Assembly (NCBI GenBank): GCA_963744255.1
Contig: CAVUSZ010000039.1
Location: 110,021 to 174,020, forward strand
Source: DATEDA01 sp963744255
Lineage (GTDB): Bacteria > Pseudomonadota > Gammaproteobacteria > Burkholderiales > SG8-39
Direction of reading: 5' to 3'
DNA length: 64,000 nucleotides
Within the stretch, counting starts at the first letter, position 1; every line of letters starts with the position of its first letter. Positions 7,665 to 15,695 of this stretch are shown piece after piece. A program made the position numbers and the translations under genes. Below the pieces are notes generated by a model. The model was not told the DNA's origin, ran no database searches, and saw only the letters and a list, made by a program, of their open reading frames with translations.

Positions 7665-9044
7665 TCAGGGTTTCGAAGGGTCGAAGTGCTTCGCGAGCCC
7701 CTGCCAGCACGTGTAGTACTCGTGCTGAAGCTGCGAGGCCTCGAGCGCGAACCGCGTCGGGCGGATCACGAGTCGCGTCTCGAACATGAAGGCCATCGTG
7801 TCCGCGATCCGGTCAGGCTTCGAGAGGTCGCGGGCCGAGGCTTTCTCGAAAGTCTCCGCGTCGGGGCCGTGGCCGGTCATGCAGTTGTGAAGCGACGCGC
7901 CCCCCGGCACGAACCCTTCCGCCTTCGCATCGTAGGCGCCGTGGACGAGCCCCATGAACTCGCTGGCGACGTTGCGATGGAACCACGGCGGCCGGAAGGT
8001 GTGCTCCATCACCAGCCAGCGCGGCGGGAAAATCACGAAGTCGATCATGTCGACCCCGGGCGTATCTGACGGCGACTGCAGCACGAGGAAGATCGATGGG
8101 TCGGGGTGATCGTAGCTCGTCGAGCCGATCGTGTTGAAGCGGCGCAAATCGTACTTGTACGGGGCGTAGTTCCCGTGCCAGGCGACGACGTCGAGCGGCG
8201 AGTGGTCGATCTCGGCCGACCACAGATTGCCCATGAACTTGTTGACCAGCTCGAACCTCCCGTCGCGATCCTCGTACCAGGCGACCGGCGTACGGAAGTC
8301 CCGCGGGTTGGCGAGGCCGTTGGAGCCGATGACCCCGAGATCGGGGAGCTTGAATGGCGCGCCGAAGTTTTCGCACACGTAGCCGCGCGCACCCGGTTCA
8401 CGACCGCCTTCGGCGCCAGCGTCGGCGACCTCGACGCGGAAGCGCACGCCGCGCGGGACAACCGCGATCTCCTGCGGCTCGACGTCGAGGAGACCCATCT
8501 CGGTCGCGAGCCGCAGCCGTCCCTGCTGCGGGACGATCAGCAGCTCCCCATCGGCGTTGGAGAAGAACCGATCGATCATCGAGCGATTGGCGGCATAGAT
8601 ATGGATGCCGCAGCCGCCCTGCGCTTCCGGAGCGCCGTTTCCGCCCATCGTCACCAGCCCCTCAACGAAATCGGTGGGCTTGGTCGGGATCGGCAGCGGA
8701 TCCCAGCGCAGCTGGTTGGGCGTCGCGACGGCCTGCTCGAAATCGCCCGTCAGGAGACCATCGTCGAGACGCTTGAAGGGCTTGTGGTGCACGCCCGGGC
8801 GGATGCGGTAGAACCAGGTGCGCCGATTCGCGTGGCGCGGCGCGGTGAAGGCGGTCCCCGAGATCTGCTCGGCGTAGAGCCCGTAGGGGCAGCGCTGGGG
8901 CGAGTTCTGGCCAGCCGGCAGTGCCCCCGGCAGCGCTTCGGTCGCGAACTCGTTCGCGAAGCCGGACTGATAGCGCGCCTCGGCTTGGGCCGTCCGCGAA
9001 GCCGGCTGGCCGGTCGTCCTCTTGGCGGTAGTCGCAGTCGTCAT
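7665..9044 (-). CDS. hmgA: Homogentisate 1,2-dioxygenase
   Basis: This non-heme iron enzyme opens the homogentisate ring to maleylacetoacetate in Tyr/Phe degradation. The 459-residue length is typical. The N-terminal YQSGFANEFATEALPGALP and QNSPQRCPYGLYAEQ are family signatures. The iron ligands are expected in PPWFHRN (His), SEFMGL (Glu) and TGHGPDA (His), all present. The start is ATG at 9044 with AAGGAG five bases upstream, so longer in-frame readings are rejected. No maleylacetoacetate isomerase gene is visible nearby. Remnants of an FAD monooxygenase and a DUF2783 gene lie directly upstream. Confidence 0.97.
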   Translation of the reverse strand: MTTATTAKRTTGQPASRTAQAEARYQSGFANEFATEALPGALPAGQNSPQRCPYGLYAEQISGTAFTAPRHANRRTWFYRIRPGVHHKPFKRLDDGLLTGDFEQAVATPNQLRWDPLPIPTKPTDFVEGLVTMGGNGAPEAQGGCGIHIYAANRSMIDRFFSNADGELLIVPQQGRLRLATEMGLLDVEPQEIAVVPRGVRFRVEVADAGAEGGREPGARGYVCENFGAPFKLPDLGVIGSNGLANPRDFRTPVAWYEDRDGRFELVNKFMGNLWSAEIDHSPLDVVAWHGNYAPYKYDLRRFNTIGSTSYDHPDPSIFLVLQSPSDTPGVDMIDFVIFPPRWLVMEHTFRPPWFHRNVASEFMGLVHGAYDAKAEGFVPGGASLHNCMTGHGPDAETFEKASARDLSKPDRIADTMAFMFETRLVIRPTRFALEASQLQHEYYTCWQGLAKHFDPSKP

Positions 9045-9064
9045 GATGTCTCCTTTGTAGGAAG

Positions 9065-9270
9065 TCAGCGCGCGTCGGGCGCGGCCGCCGAGGCCTCCCC
9101 TGTCACGCCGGCGCGCGCCAGCGCGAACGCCTCGCGTAACACCCGAGGTCGCCGATGTGGTTCGCAAGGAGGAGGGCGAGCTTGGCGTTCACCATCTGGC
9201 TCGCCTCGTCGTCCAGATCGCGATGGGCGTCGATCAGCGCCTGATAGAAGCCGTCGGGGGTCGGGAAGAG
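9065..9270 (-). pseudogene. DUF2783 protein, frameshifted and lacking its start
   Basis: The segment GFYQALIDAHRDLDDEASQ followed by MVNAKLALLLANHIGDL is the core of DUF2783, a small protein commonly encoded between an FAD monooxygenase and aromatic-pathway genes. After HIGDL the frame goes wrong. The next frame continues VLREAFALARAGVTGEAS and ends with TGA at 9065, so one base is missing (or two are extra) near 9150. At the other end the frame runs straight into monooxygenase sequence without its own start codon, so the N-terminus was lost at a deletion junction near 9270. The family function is unknown. Confidence 0.65.
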
Positions 9271-9600
9271 ATACGCGGTGCCCGGACAGCGATCATAACG
9301 CTGCGCGACCAGGCCCTGCGCGTCTTCCAGCGTCGTGATTCCAGGCCGGTCCGCCCCGGAGTAGGCCCCGCGTCGCAACACGACGAGCGGCGGCAGCGGG
9401 ATGGGCCCGTGGGCGAGCGCGGCGCGCCCCGCCGCCGCGCGGCCGAGCGCTTCGTCCGTACAGCAGCGCGACGAACCCGCCCTGTAGTGTGTCGATCAGC
9501 CAGGCGTCCCGGCGTTCGCACCGAACCGGGGCGCCAAGCGGCGGCGCACCGTCGCGGTCGGGCGCGTCGAGCGGGGAATCCTCGACGAGCTTCGCGCGCG
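9271..9600 (-). pseudogene. C-terminal remnant of an FAD-dependent aromatic monooxygenase (MhpA-like)
   Basis: Reading leftward, RRDAWLIDTLQGGFVALLYG, then (after a frameshift near 9460) DEALGRAAAGRAALAHGP, LPPLVVLRRGAYSGADRPGI and QRYDRCPGTAYLF match the C-terminal thioredoxin-like region of MhpA-type FAD hydroxylases. The first roughly 400 residues, including the Rossmann FAD motif, are absent. The fragment abuts an IclR remnant of opposite orientation near 9600 and fuses to DUF2783 near 9270. In intact loci this monooxygenase precedes DUF2783 in the aromatic operon. It cannot be functional here. Confidence 0.6.
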
Positions 9601-9796
9601 CAGTCGGCGATCTGATCCCGGGAATCAACGGCGTCGCGGCGCCGGCGTTCGACTACAACGGGACGATGGTGCTCGCGCTCGTCGCGCTCGGGTAGGGGGC
9701 TGTTTCGACGCGGCATGGGAAGGCGAGATCGCAAACGCGGTCCGGACGACCGCGGCGCGGATCTCCCTGCTTCTCGGCTTCAGGCCGGCGCCGTGA
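9600..9796 (+). pseudogene. C-terminal remnant of an IclR-family regulator
   Basis: The forward-strand segment GDLIPGINGVAAPAFDYNG and MVLALVALG, then (after a frame change at a TAG near 9693) CFDAAWEGEIANAVRTTAAR and ISLLLGF, ends with TGA at 9796. This is the end of an IclR effector-binding domain. The N-terminal helix-turn-helix and most of the effector domain are missing. IclR regulators are often divergent from the operon they control, and the position upstream of the homogentisate genes fits. The 5' break falls where the monooxygenase remnant begins. Confidence 0.6.
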
Positions 9797-9867
9797 GCCC
9801 GGAATGACGGGGCGGCCGACGGTGAGTCATCACCGCCGACCGCCCCGGTACTGCAACCGCCGTGTGC

Positions 9868-10047
9868 TTACGGATTGAAGACCTGGTAGCGCTCGTCGCC
9901 GTGCACCTGCGACGCGATGTAGCTCGTCGCTTCGACCTTCGAGAACGACGCACGGCCGGTTTCGCCGCCGAGATTGAGGGTCGGCTCGGCGAAGGCGACG
10001 CCGCTGAAGCCGATCAGGGTCACGAGAGCGATAACGATGCGGTTCAT
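9868..10047 (-). CDS. Small secreted protein, 59 residues, function unknown
   Basis: An ATG at 10047 follows AAGGAGTAACACC, a strong ribosome binding site, and opens a 59-codon frame ending in TAA at 9868. The first 20 residues, MNRIVIALVTLIGFSGVAFA, are a clear Sec signal peptide with an AFA cleavage site. The mature 39-residue peptide begins EPTLNLGGETGRASFSKVEA and ends ERYQVFNP. It has no cysteine and no recognised domain. It is separated from neighbouring genes by at least 70 bases on each side. Short periplasmic proteins of this look, some with DUF4148-like character, are common in Burkholderiales, but I do not assign a family. Confidence 0.7.
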   Translation of the reverse strand: MNRIVIALVTLIGFSGVAFAEPTLNLGGETGRASFSKVEATSYIASQVHGDERYQVFNP

Positions 10048-10770
10048 GGTGTTACTCCTTGTCGATAAAGTTGATCATTCGATGACTCACTCTTCACCTC
10101 TGCGGGTCCGCGGCTTCTAGCCATCTTGGGCATTCGTCGCGGCCACACATCCGCCATTACGGGAATGTGGTTTGCACGGATGTCGGCATGCGTGCCGCGC
10201 GTGAAGAATTGCGCTGCGGAAGCGTGAGCGGGCGAGGGACTACGTAGTTTCCGCAGGGTGCGGGCCAACGGGCGAAGGTATACGGCGCGCGCGCAGCATC
10301 GGATGCGCTCCGGGCGGCGTGCGCTCGCCCCGACGGACTGATCCTGTTGCACTCGAACGAGCCGCACTGGCTCAGCACAGCCGGGTCGTCATTCCGGCGG
10401 GGCGGTGCAGATCGTGCCGCTCGAACCTGCGGGTCCCATCACGAGCTCCCGCGTGAGGGACAGACGAGGTGAGGGCATGCACCAGCACGCGGCCGAGGAA
10501 CGGCGTATCGTGGCGACGGATCATGCCGAGGTAACTGTCGGCCGCCAGTGCCGTATGGACGGCCCTGGCGACGCTTCGACGGCCGCCTGCCGCATCGCTT
10601 CCGCAACAGCCGGAACGAAGAGTGCGAGATCGTAGCCGCATACTCTCCGCCATCCTCCTAGCGGCGATCGAGCACGCCCGCCCGCCGCCCTAGGGGACGC
10701 CGAGCTCGCGTCGCGGGCCTCTGCCCGCGGAGAACAACACCAAACCTGACTCGACCATTAGGAGGGTCGC
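10048..10770. other. Long stretch without a supported gene
   Basis: About 720 bases separate the small secreted protein gene from the dicarboxylate transporter. No frame gives a recognisable family. The only coding-like signal is the reverse-strand segment at 10372-10653, listed separately. The sequence just before 10771 contains the ribosome binding site AGGAGGGTCGC of the transporter. Confidence 0.5.
10372..10653 (-). other. Possible short or frameshifted coding remnant, unrecognised
   Basis: A reverse frame of 93 codons begins with ATG right after TAGGAGG. Its second half, which includes ADSYLGMIRRHDTPFLGRVL, has the G/C-rich third positions of local genes. In the first half a different frame, reading YDLALFVPAVAEAMRQAA, looks more coding-like. 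The segment may be a small gene with one frameshift or the tail of a lost gene. No family was recognised. Confidence 0.22.
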
Positions 10771-12045
10771 ATGCGATCGCAGAAGCTCACCACGTGGATC
10801 TTCATCGCCATGATTGCCGGCATCATCGTCGGCTACCTCTGCAACCAGATGATCCCGGATGCCAAGGAGGCGAAGACCGTAGCGGGCTATATCTCGCTCA
10901 TCACCGACATCTTCCTGCGGCTGATCAAGATGATCATCGCGCCGCTCGTGTTCTCGACGCTGGTGGTCGGGATCGCCCACCTCGGCGACACGAAGTCGGT
11001 CGGCCGCGTGGGCCTGAAGGCGATCGGCTGGTTCGTGATCGCTTCGCTGGTTTCGCTGCTGCTCGGCATGTTGCTGGTGAACATCCTGCAGCCGGGCGTA
11101 GGTCTCAACCTTCCGCTACCGGATGCGGCCGCGTCGACCAACCTCAAGACGGGTTCGCTCTCGCTCAAGGAGTTCATCACGCACCTGGTGCCGAGGAGCG
11201 TCATCGAGGCGATGGCAACCAACGAGATCCTGCAAATCGTCGTGTTCTCGATCTTCTTCGGCGTTGCCGCCGCGAGCCTCGGGGAGAAGGCCAAGACGAT
11301 CGTCGCGTGGATCGAGGACCTGGTCCACATCATGCTGAAAATCACCGGCGCCGTGATGTTGTTCGCCCCGGTCGCGGTGTTCGCGGCGATGGCCTCCGTC
11401 GTCACGACGCAGGGCCTGGGCATCCTCGTGACCTACGGGACGTTCATGGCCGAGTTCTATTTCGGGCTGCTCATCCTGTGGGTCCTCCTCGGGTTCGCGG
11501 GCTTTCTCTTCCTCGGCGGCCGCGTCTTCAGGTTGTTCGGCCTGATCAAGGAGCCGCTCGCCCTCGCGTTCAGCACCGCCTCGAGCGAGGCGGCCTACCC
11601 GAAGACGCTGGAGCAGCTCGGGAAGTTCGGCGTCAACAACAAGATCTCGAGCTTCGTGCTGCCGCTCGGCTACTCCTTCAACCTCGACGGGTCGATGATG
11701 TACTGCACGTTCGCCGTGCTGTTCATCGCACAGGCCTACGGCGTCGAACTGACGGGCGCCCAGCAGATCACGATGCTGCTGATCCTGATGGTGACGAGCA
11801 AGGGCATGGCCGGCGTGCCGCGCGCGTCGCTAGTGGTGATCGCCGCGACGCTCGCCACGTTCAACATTCCCGAGGCCGGACTGCTCCTGATCATGGGCAT
11901 CGACCAGTTCCTCGACATGGGACGCTCGGCGACCAACGTCATCGGGAACAGCCTCGCGACCGCGGTCGTCGCGAAGTGGGAAGGCGAGCTGAAGCCACCG
12001 ACCGAAGAAGAGGAGCGGCCGGGCCTACAGCCCGCCGTGGCTTGA
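10771..12045 (+). CDS. Dicarboxylate/amino acid:cation symporter (DAACS/GltP-DctA family)
   Basis: This 424-residue polytopic inner-membrane protein starts at ATG 10771 after TTAGGAGGGTCGC. It shows the family hairpin sequence FSTASSEAAYPKTLEQLG (the serine-rich re-entrant loop), LPLGYSFNLDGSMMYCTFA (the NLDG substrate/cation region) and MGIDQFLDMGRSATNVIGN at the last helices. It takes up C4-dicarboxylates or Asp/Glu with cations. The downstream genes (binding protein, asparaginase, aspartase) favour acidic amino acids as substrate. It probably feeds aspartate to the aspartase. The family assignment is firm; the substrate is inferred from context. Confidence 0.94.
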   Translation: MRSQKLTTWIFIAMIAGIIVGYLCNQMIPDAKEAKTVAGYISLITDIFLRLIKMIIAPLVFSTLVVGIAHLGDTKSVGRVGLKAIGWFVIASLVSLLLGMLLVNILQPGVGLNLPLPDAAASTNLKTGSLSLKEFITHLVPRSVIEAMATNEILQIVVFSIFFGVAAASLGEKAKTIVAWIEDLVHIMLKITGAVMLFAPVAVFAAMASVVTTQGLGILVTYGTFMAEFYFGLLILWVLLGFAGFLFLGGRVFRLFGLIKEPLALAFSTASSEAAYPKTLEQLGKFGVNNKISSFVLPLGYSFNLDGSMMYCTFAVLFIAQAYGVELTGAQQITMLLILMVTSKGMAGVPRASLVVIAATLATFNIPEAGLLLIMGIDQFLDMGRSATNVIGNSLATAVVAKWEGELKPPTEEEERPGLQPAVA

Positions 12046-12119
12046 CGCTCGAGTCCATGTGGGCCGCCCCGCCGGGCATCGCCCGGCCCGGCGGCATCCT
12101 CGCAATCGAGGAGGCTATC

Positions 12120-13040
12120 ATGTCGAACCGCTGGTTCAGCACTTTGGGCGCGGCGTTCGTCGCGCTCTCCCTGGCGCTCCCGGCCGTCGGGCAGGAACGC
12201 CTGGATGCGGACGCCGGCAAGCTCGCCGGCACGCTCAAGAAGATCCGGGATTCCGGCGTCGTCACGATCGGCTACCGGGAGAACTCGTTCCCGTTCTCTT
12301 ACCTCGGCCCGGGCAAGACGCCGCTCGGCTACTCGCTCGAGCTCTGCCAGGCGATCGTCGACGAGGTCGCAGGCGAGCTCGACGGGAAGCTCCTGCAGGT
12401 CAACTATCGACCGGTCACCCCCGAGACCAGGATGCAGGCGGTTGCCTCGGGCGAGATCGACCTCGAGTGCGGGTCGACGACCAACAACACCGCGCGCCAG
12501 AAGGAAGTCGCGTTCTCCCCGATCATCTTCGTGAGCGGTACGAAGCTGATGGTGCGTCGTGCCGACAAGATCCGCTCGTATCGCGATCTGCGCGATAAGA
12601 CCGTCGTCGTGACCGCCGGCACGACGAACGAGCAGGCGCTGAAGGCGTTCAACGAGAAGCAGAAGCTGGGCATGAAGCTCGTGAGCGCGAAAGACCACGA
12701 CGAGTCGTTCAAGCTCTTCACCGCGAAGCAGGCCGATGCGTTCGCGACCGACGACGTGCTGCTATACGGCCTGATCGCACGGACCAAGTCGCAAGCCGAG
12801 AACATCGTCGTCGGCGAGTATCTCTCGTACGACCCGTACGGGATCATGTTTCGCCGCGACGATCCGCAGTTCGCGGCCGTGGTCGAGCGCACGTTCCGGC
12901 AGCTCGCCGAGAGCCGGGAGCTCCGCTGGATCTATCGCCGCTGGTTTCAGCGGCGCGTCCCGACGGGCGAGAACCTCGCGCTGCCGATGAGCCCGCAGCT
13001 CGAGTCGATCTTCGAGGCACTCGGACTCCCGGAGGAGTAG
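12120..13040 (+). CDS. Amino acid ABC transporter periplasmic binding protein (GltI-like)
   Basis: The true start is an ATG at 12120, after GAGGAGGCTATC. It gives a 306-residue protein with a signal peptide (cleavage after PAVGQ, near residue 25). The solute-binding family 3 domain begins VVTIGYRENSFPFSYLGPG and includes GYSLELCQAIVDEV and DLECGSTTNNTARQKEVAFS, as in glutamate/aspartate binding proteins. No ABC permease or ATPase gene is adjacent, so partners must be encoded elsewhere or this is an orphan receptor. It lies 74 bases after the symporter gene and 61 before the asparaginase gene, in a probable operon. Confidence 0.92.
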   Translation: MSNRWFSTLGAAFVALSLALPAVGQERLDADAGKLAGTLKKIRDSGVVTIGYRENSFPFSYLGPGKTPLGYSLELCQAIVDEVAGELDGKLLQVNYRPVTPETRMQAVASGEIDLECGSTTNNTARQKEVAFSPIIFVSGTKLMVRRADKIRSYRDLRDKTVVVTAGTTNEQALKAFNEKQKLGMKLVSAKDHDESFKLFTAKQADAFATDDVLLYGLIARTKSQAENIVVGEYLSYDPYGIMFRRDDPQFAAVVERTFRQLAESRELRWIYRRWFQRRVPTGENLALPMSPQLESIFEALGLPEE

Positions 13041-13101
13041 GCACCCGCCGTCGACACGACAAAGGAGAACCTCGACACCTCTTCGCAAACAAGGAGGCAA
13101 C

Positions 13102-14199
13102 GTGAACTTCTATCGACGTTTCCCGCAGTTCCTCTCCCTTTTGCTATGTGCCGTCTCCATCGCCGCGGCCCAGGCCCAGCAAGCGGCGCCCCCGGCGACC
13201 GCTGCCAAGCTTGCCAACGTGGTCGTCATCGCCACCGGCGGCACGATCGCCGGCGCCGGCGCCGGCGCCGCTGCCAGCGCCACCTATCAGGCCGCCAAGG
13301 TACCGGTGGACAAGCTGATCGCCGGCGTGCCGGAACTGAAGGACGTGGCCAACGTGCGCGGCGAGCAAGTGTTCCAGATGGCCTCGGAGAGCCTCACCAA
13401 CGACCATCTCATGCAACTCGGCAAACGCGTTTCGGCGCTCGTAAAGCAGCCCGACGTCGACGGCATCGTGATCACGCACGGCACCGACACCCTGGAGGAA
13501 ACCGCCTATTTCCTCAACCTCGTGATTCGCAGCGACAAGCCGATCGTGGTGGTCGGCTCCATGCGACCCGGTACCGCGATGTCAGCCGACGGCATGCTCA
13601 ATCTGTACAACGCGGTCGTAGTCGCCGGAGCCAAAGACGCACGTGGCAAAGGGGTGCTGGTAAGCATGAGCGACGAGATCCACACCGGACGAGACGTCTC
13701 CAAGACGATCAACGTCAAAACCGACGCCTTCAACAGCCAGTGGGGACCGCTCGGCATGGTGGTCGAAGGCAAGACCTACTGGTTCCGCACACCGGCCAAA
13801 CGCCACACCACGCAGTCGGAGTTCGACATCGACCGAATCGAAGCACTGGCGCCGGTCGAAATCGTCTATGGGTACGGAAACATGACCGACGCCGCCTACG
13901 GCACCTTCGTGCAGAAAGGCGCGAAGGCCCTGATCCACGCCGGCACCGGCAACGGCTCGGTATCCAACCGGGTGGTGCCCTCCCTGGTGGAGCTGCGCAA
14001 ACAGGGCGTTCACGTCATCCGGTCGTCGCGCGTGGGCGGCGGGGGATTCGTCATCCGCAACGCCGAGCAGCCGGACGACAAGTACGACTGGGTCGTCGCC
14101 CACGATCTCAACCCGCAGAAAGCGCGCATTCTCGCGGCCGTTGCCCTGACCAGCACGCAGGACAGCAAGCAGTTGCAGCGCATCTTCTGGGAGTACTAG
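13102..14199 (+). CDS. ansB: Type II (periplasmic) L-asparaginase/glutaminase
   Basis: It hydrolyses asparagine (and glutamine) to the acidic amino acid plus ammonia. The GTG start at 13102 follows AAGGAGGCAAC. The first 25 residues are a Sec signal peptide. Catalytic motif 1, ATGGTIAG (residues 44-51), and motif 2, HGTDTLEE (126-133), are intact, each carrying a catalytic threonine. The Gly/Ala-rich GAGAGAAASATYQ replaces the usual flexible loop with its tyrosine conserved. The length of 365 residues is normal with a signal sequence. Its neighbours make and use aspartate, so it supplies substrate to the aspartase. Codon use looks slightly less biased than in neighbouring genes. Confidence 0.95.
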   Translation: MNFYRRFPQFLSLLLCAVSIAAAQAQQAAPPATAAKLANVVVIATGGTIAGAGAGAAASATYQAAKVPVDKLIAGVPELKDVANVRGEQVFQMASESLTNDHLMQLGKRVSALVKQPDVDGIVITHGTDTLEETAYFLNLVIRSDKPIVVVGSMRPGTAMSADGMLNLYNAVVVAGAKDARGKGVLVSMSDEIHTGRDVSKTINVKTDAFNSQWGPLGMVVEGKTYWFRTPAKRHTTQSEFDIDRIEALAPVEIVYGYGNMTDAAYGTFVQKGAKALIHAGTGNGSVSNRVVPSLVELRKQGVHVIRSSRVGGGGFVIRNAEQPDDKYDWVVAHDLNPQKARILAAVALTSTQDSKQLQRIFWEY

Positions 14200-14258
14200 T
14201 CGCCCGTCATCGCGCCACGCCTGATCCCCTGTTCCACCCCTAGGAGGAGAGATTCGAT

Positions 14259-15686
14259 ATGACCACTGCGACCCGGATGGAGCACGATCTTCTCGGCGAT
14301 CGCGAGGTGCCCGCCGAGGCCTACTGGGGTGTCCACACGCTGCGGGCGCTCGAGAACTTCCCGATCAGCGGCCAGCGCATCGGCTCGTACCCCGACCTCA
14401 TCCGCGCGCTCGCGCTGGTGAAGCACGCCGCGGCGATCACCAACCAGGCGCTGGGCGAGCTCGACGAGAAGCGGGCCGGCGCCATCGTTGCCGCGTGCAA
14501 GGAAATCGCCGATGGCGCCCTCGACAGCGAGTTCGTCGTCGACGTGATCCAGGGCGGCGCCGGCACGTCCACCAACATGAACGCGAACGAGGTGATCGCG
14601 AACCGCGCGCTGGAGATCCTGGACCACCGGAAGGGCGAGTACCAGCACCTGCATCCGAACAACCACGTCAACATGTCGCAGAGCACGAACGACGTGTATC
14701 CGACGGCGATCCGGATCGGCGTGTGTTTCGCGATCGACCGGCTGCTCGAGGCGATGGCGGAGCTGCGGCAGAGCTTCGAGGCGAAGTCGAAGGAGTTCGC
14801 CGACGTGCTCAAGATGGGCCGCACCCAGTTGCAGGACGCGGTGCCGATGACGCTCGGCCAGGAGTTCAGCACCTTCGCGGTGATGATCGGGGAGGACGAG
14901 CAGCGGCTGGGGGAGGCGCGAGCGCTGATGCACGAAATCAACCTCGGCGCCACCGCGATCGGCACCGGCATCAACACCGACCCGCGCTACGCCGGGCTGG
15001 TGACGCGCAATCTCGCGGCGCTGACCGGGATCGCGGTCGTGCCGGCGGCCAACCTCGTCGAAGCGACCCAGGATACCGGGGCGTTCGTCCAGGTGTCCGG
15101 CGTGCTCAAGCGCGTCTCGGCGAAGCTATCGAAGACGTGCAACGACCTGCGCCTGCTCTCGAGCGGACCGCAGGCCGGGCTGTGCGAGATCAAGCTGCCC
15201 GAGCGCCAGGCCGGGTCGTCGATCATGCCCGGCAAGGTGAACCCGGTCATTCCCGAGGTGATGAACCAGGTCGCGTTCGAGGTGATCGGCAACGATATCA
15301 CCGTGACGCTTGCCTCCGAGGGCGGCCAGCTGCAGCTGAACGCGTTCGAGCCGATCATCGCGCACAGCCTGTTCAAGAGCCTGACGCACCTGCGCGAGGC
15401 GTGTTTGACGCTCGCGCGGAACTGCGTGAACGGGATTACCTGCAACCGCGAGCTGCTCGCCGCCCGGGTTCGCTCCTCGGCCGGGCTGGCCACCGCGCTC
15501 AACCCGTACATCGGCTACGAGAACGCTACGCGGGTCGCGCGCGAAGCACTCGCCACCGGCCGACCGGTCGCCGACCTCGTGCTCGAGATGGGGTTGATGA
15601 AGAAGGAGGAACTCGACGCGGTGCTGCGGCCCGAGGTGCTTACGTCGCCGCAGTACCGCGCCGGCGGCCCGCCGCCGGCACGGTGA
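14259..15686 (+). CDS. aspA: Aspartate ammonia-lyase
   Basis: It deaminates aspartate to fumarate and ammonia; cytosolic homotetramer. The 475-residue protein begins MTTATRMEHDLLGDREVPAE. It carries all three conserved regions of the fumarase/aspartase superfamily: GTSTNMNANEV with N-H-V-N-MSQSTND, GRTQLQDAVPMTLGQEF, and the flexible catalytic loop GSSIMPGKVNPVIPE. The T-S-TNMNANEVI form is aspartase-like rather than fumarase-like, and the asparaginase and transporter neighbours agree. The start ATG follows AGGAGGAGAGATTCGAT. It ends nine bases from the convergent phhA gene. Confidence 0.93.
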   Translation: MTTATRMEHDLLGDREVPAEAYWGVHTLRALENFPISGQRIGSYPDLIRALALVKHAAAITNQALGELDEKRAGAIVAACKEIADGALDSEFVVDVIQGGAGTSTNMNANEVIANRALEILDHRKGEYQHLHPNNHVNMSQSTNDVYPTAIRIGVCFAIDRLLEAMAELRQSFEAKSKEFADVLKMGRTQLQDAVPMTLGQEFSTFAVMIGEDEQRLGEARALMHEINLGATAIGTGINTDPRYAGLVTRNLAALTGIAVVPAANLVEATQDTGAFVQVSGVLKRVSAKLSKTCNDLRLLSSGPQAGLCEIKLPERQAGSSIMPGKVNPVIPEVMNQVAFEVIGNDITVTLASEGGQLQLNAFEPIIAHSLFKSLTHLREACLTLARNCVNGITCNRELLAARVRSSAGLATALNPYIGYENATRVAREALATGRPVADLVLEMGLMKKEELDAVLRPEVLTSPQYRAGGPPPAR

Positions 15687-15695
15687 GCGAGACCC

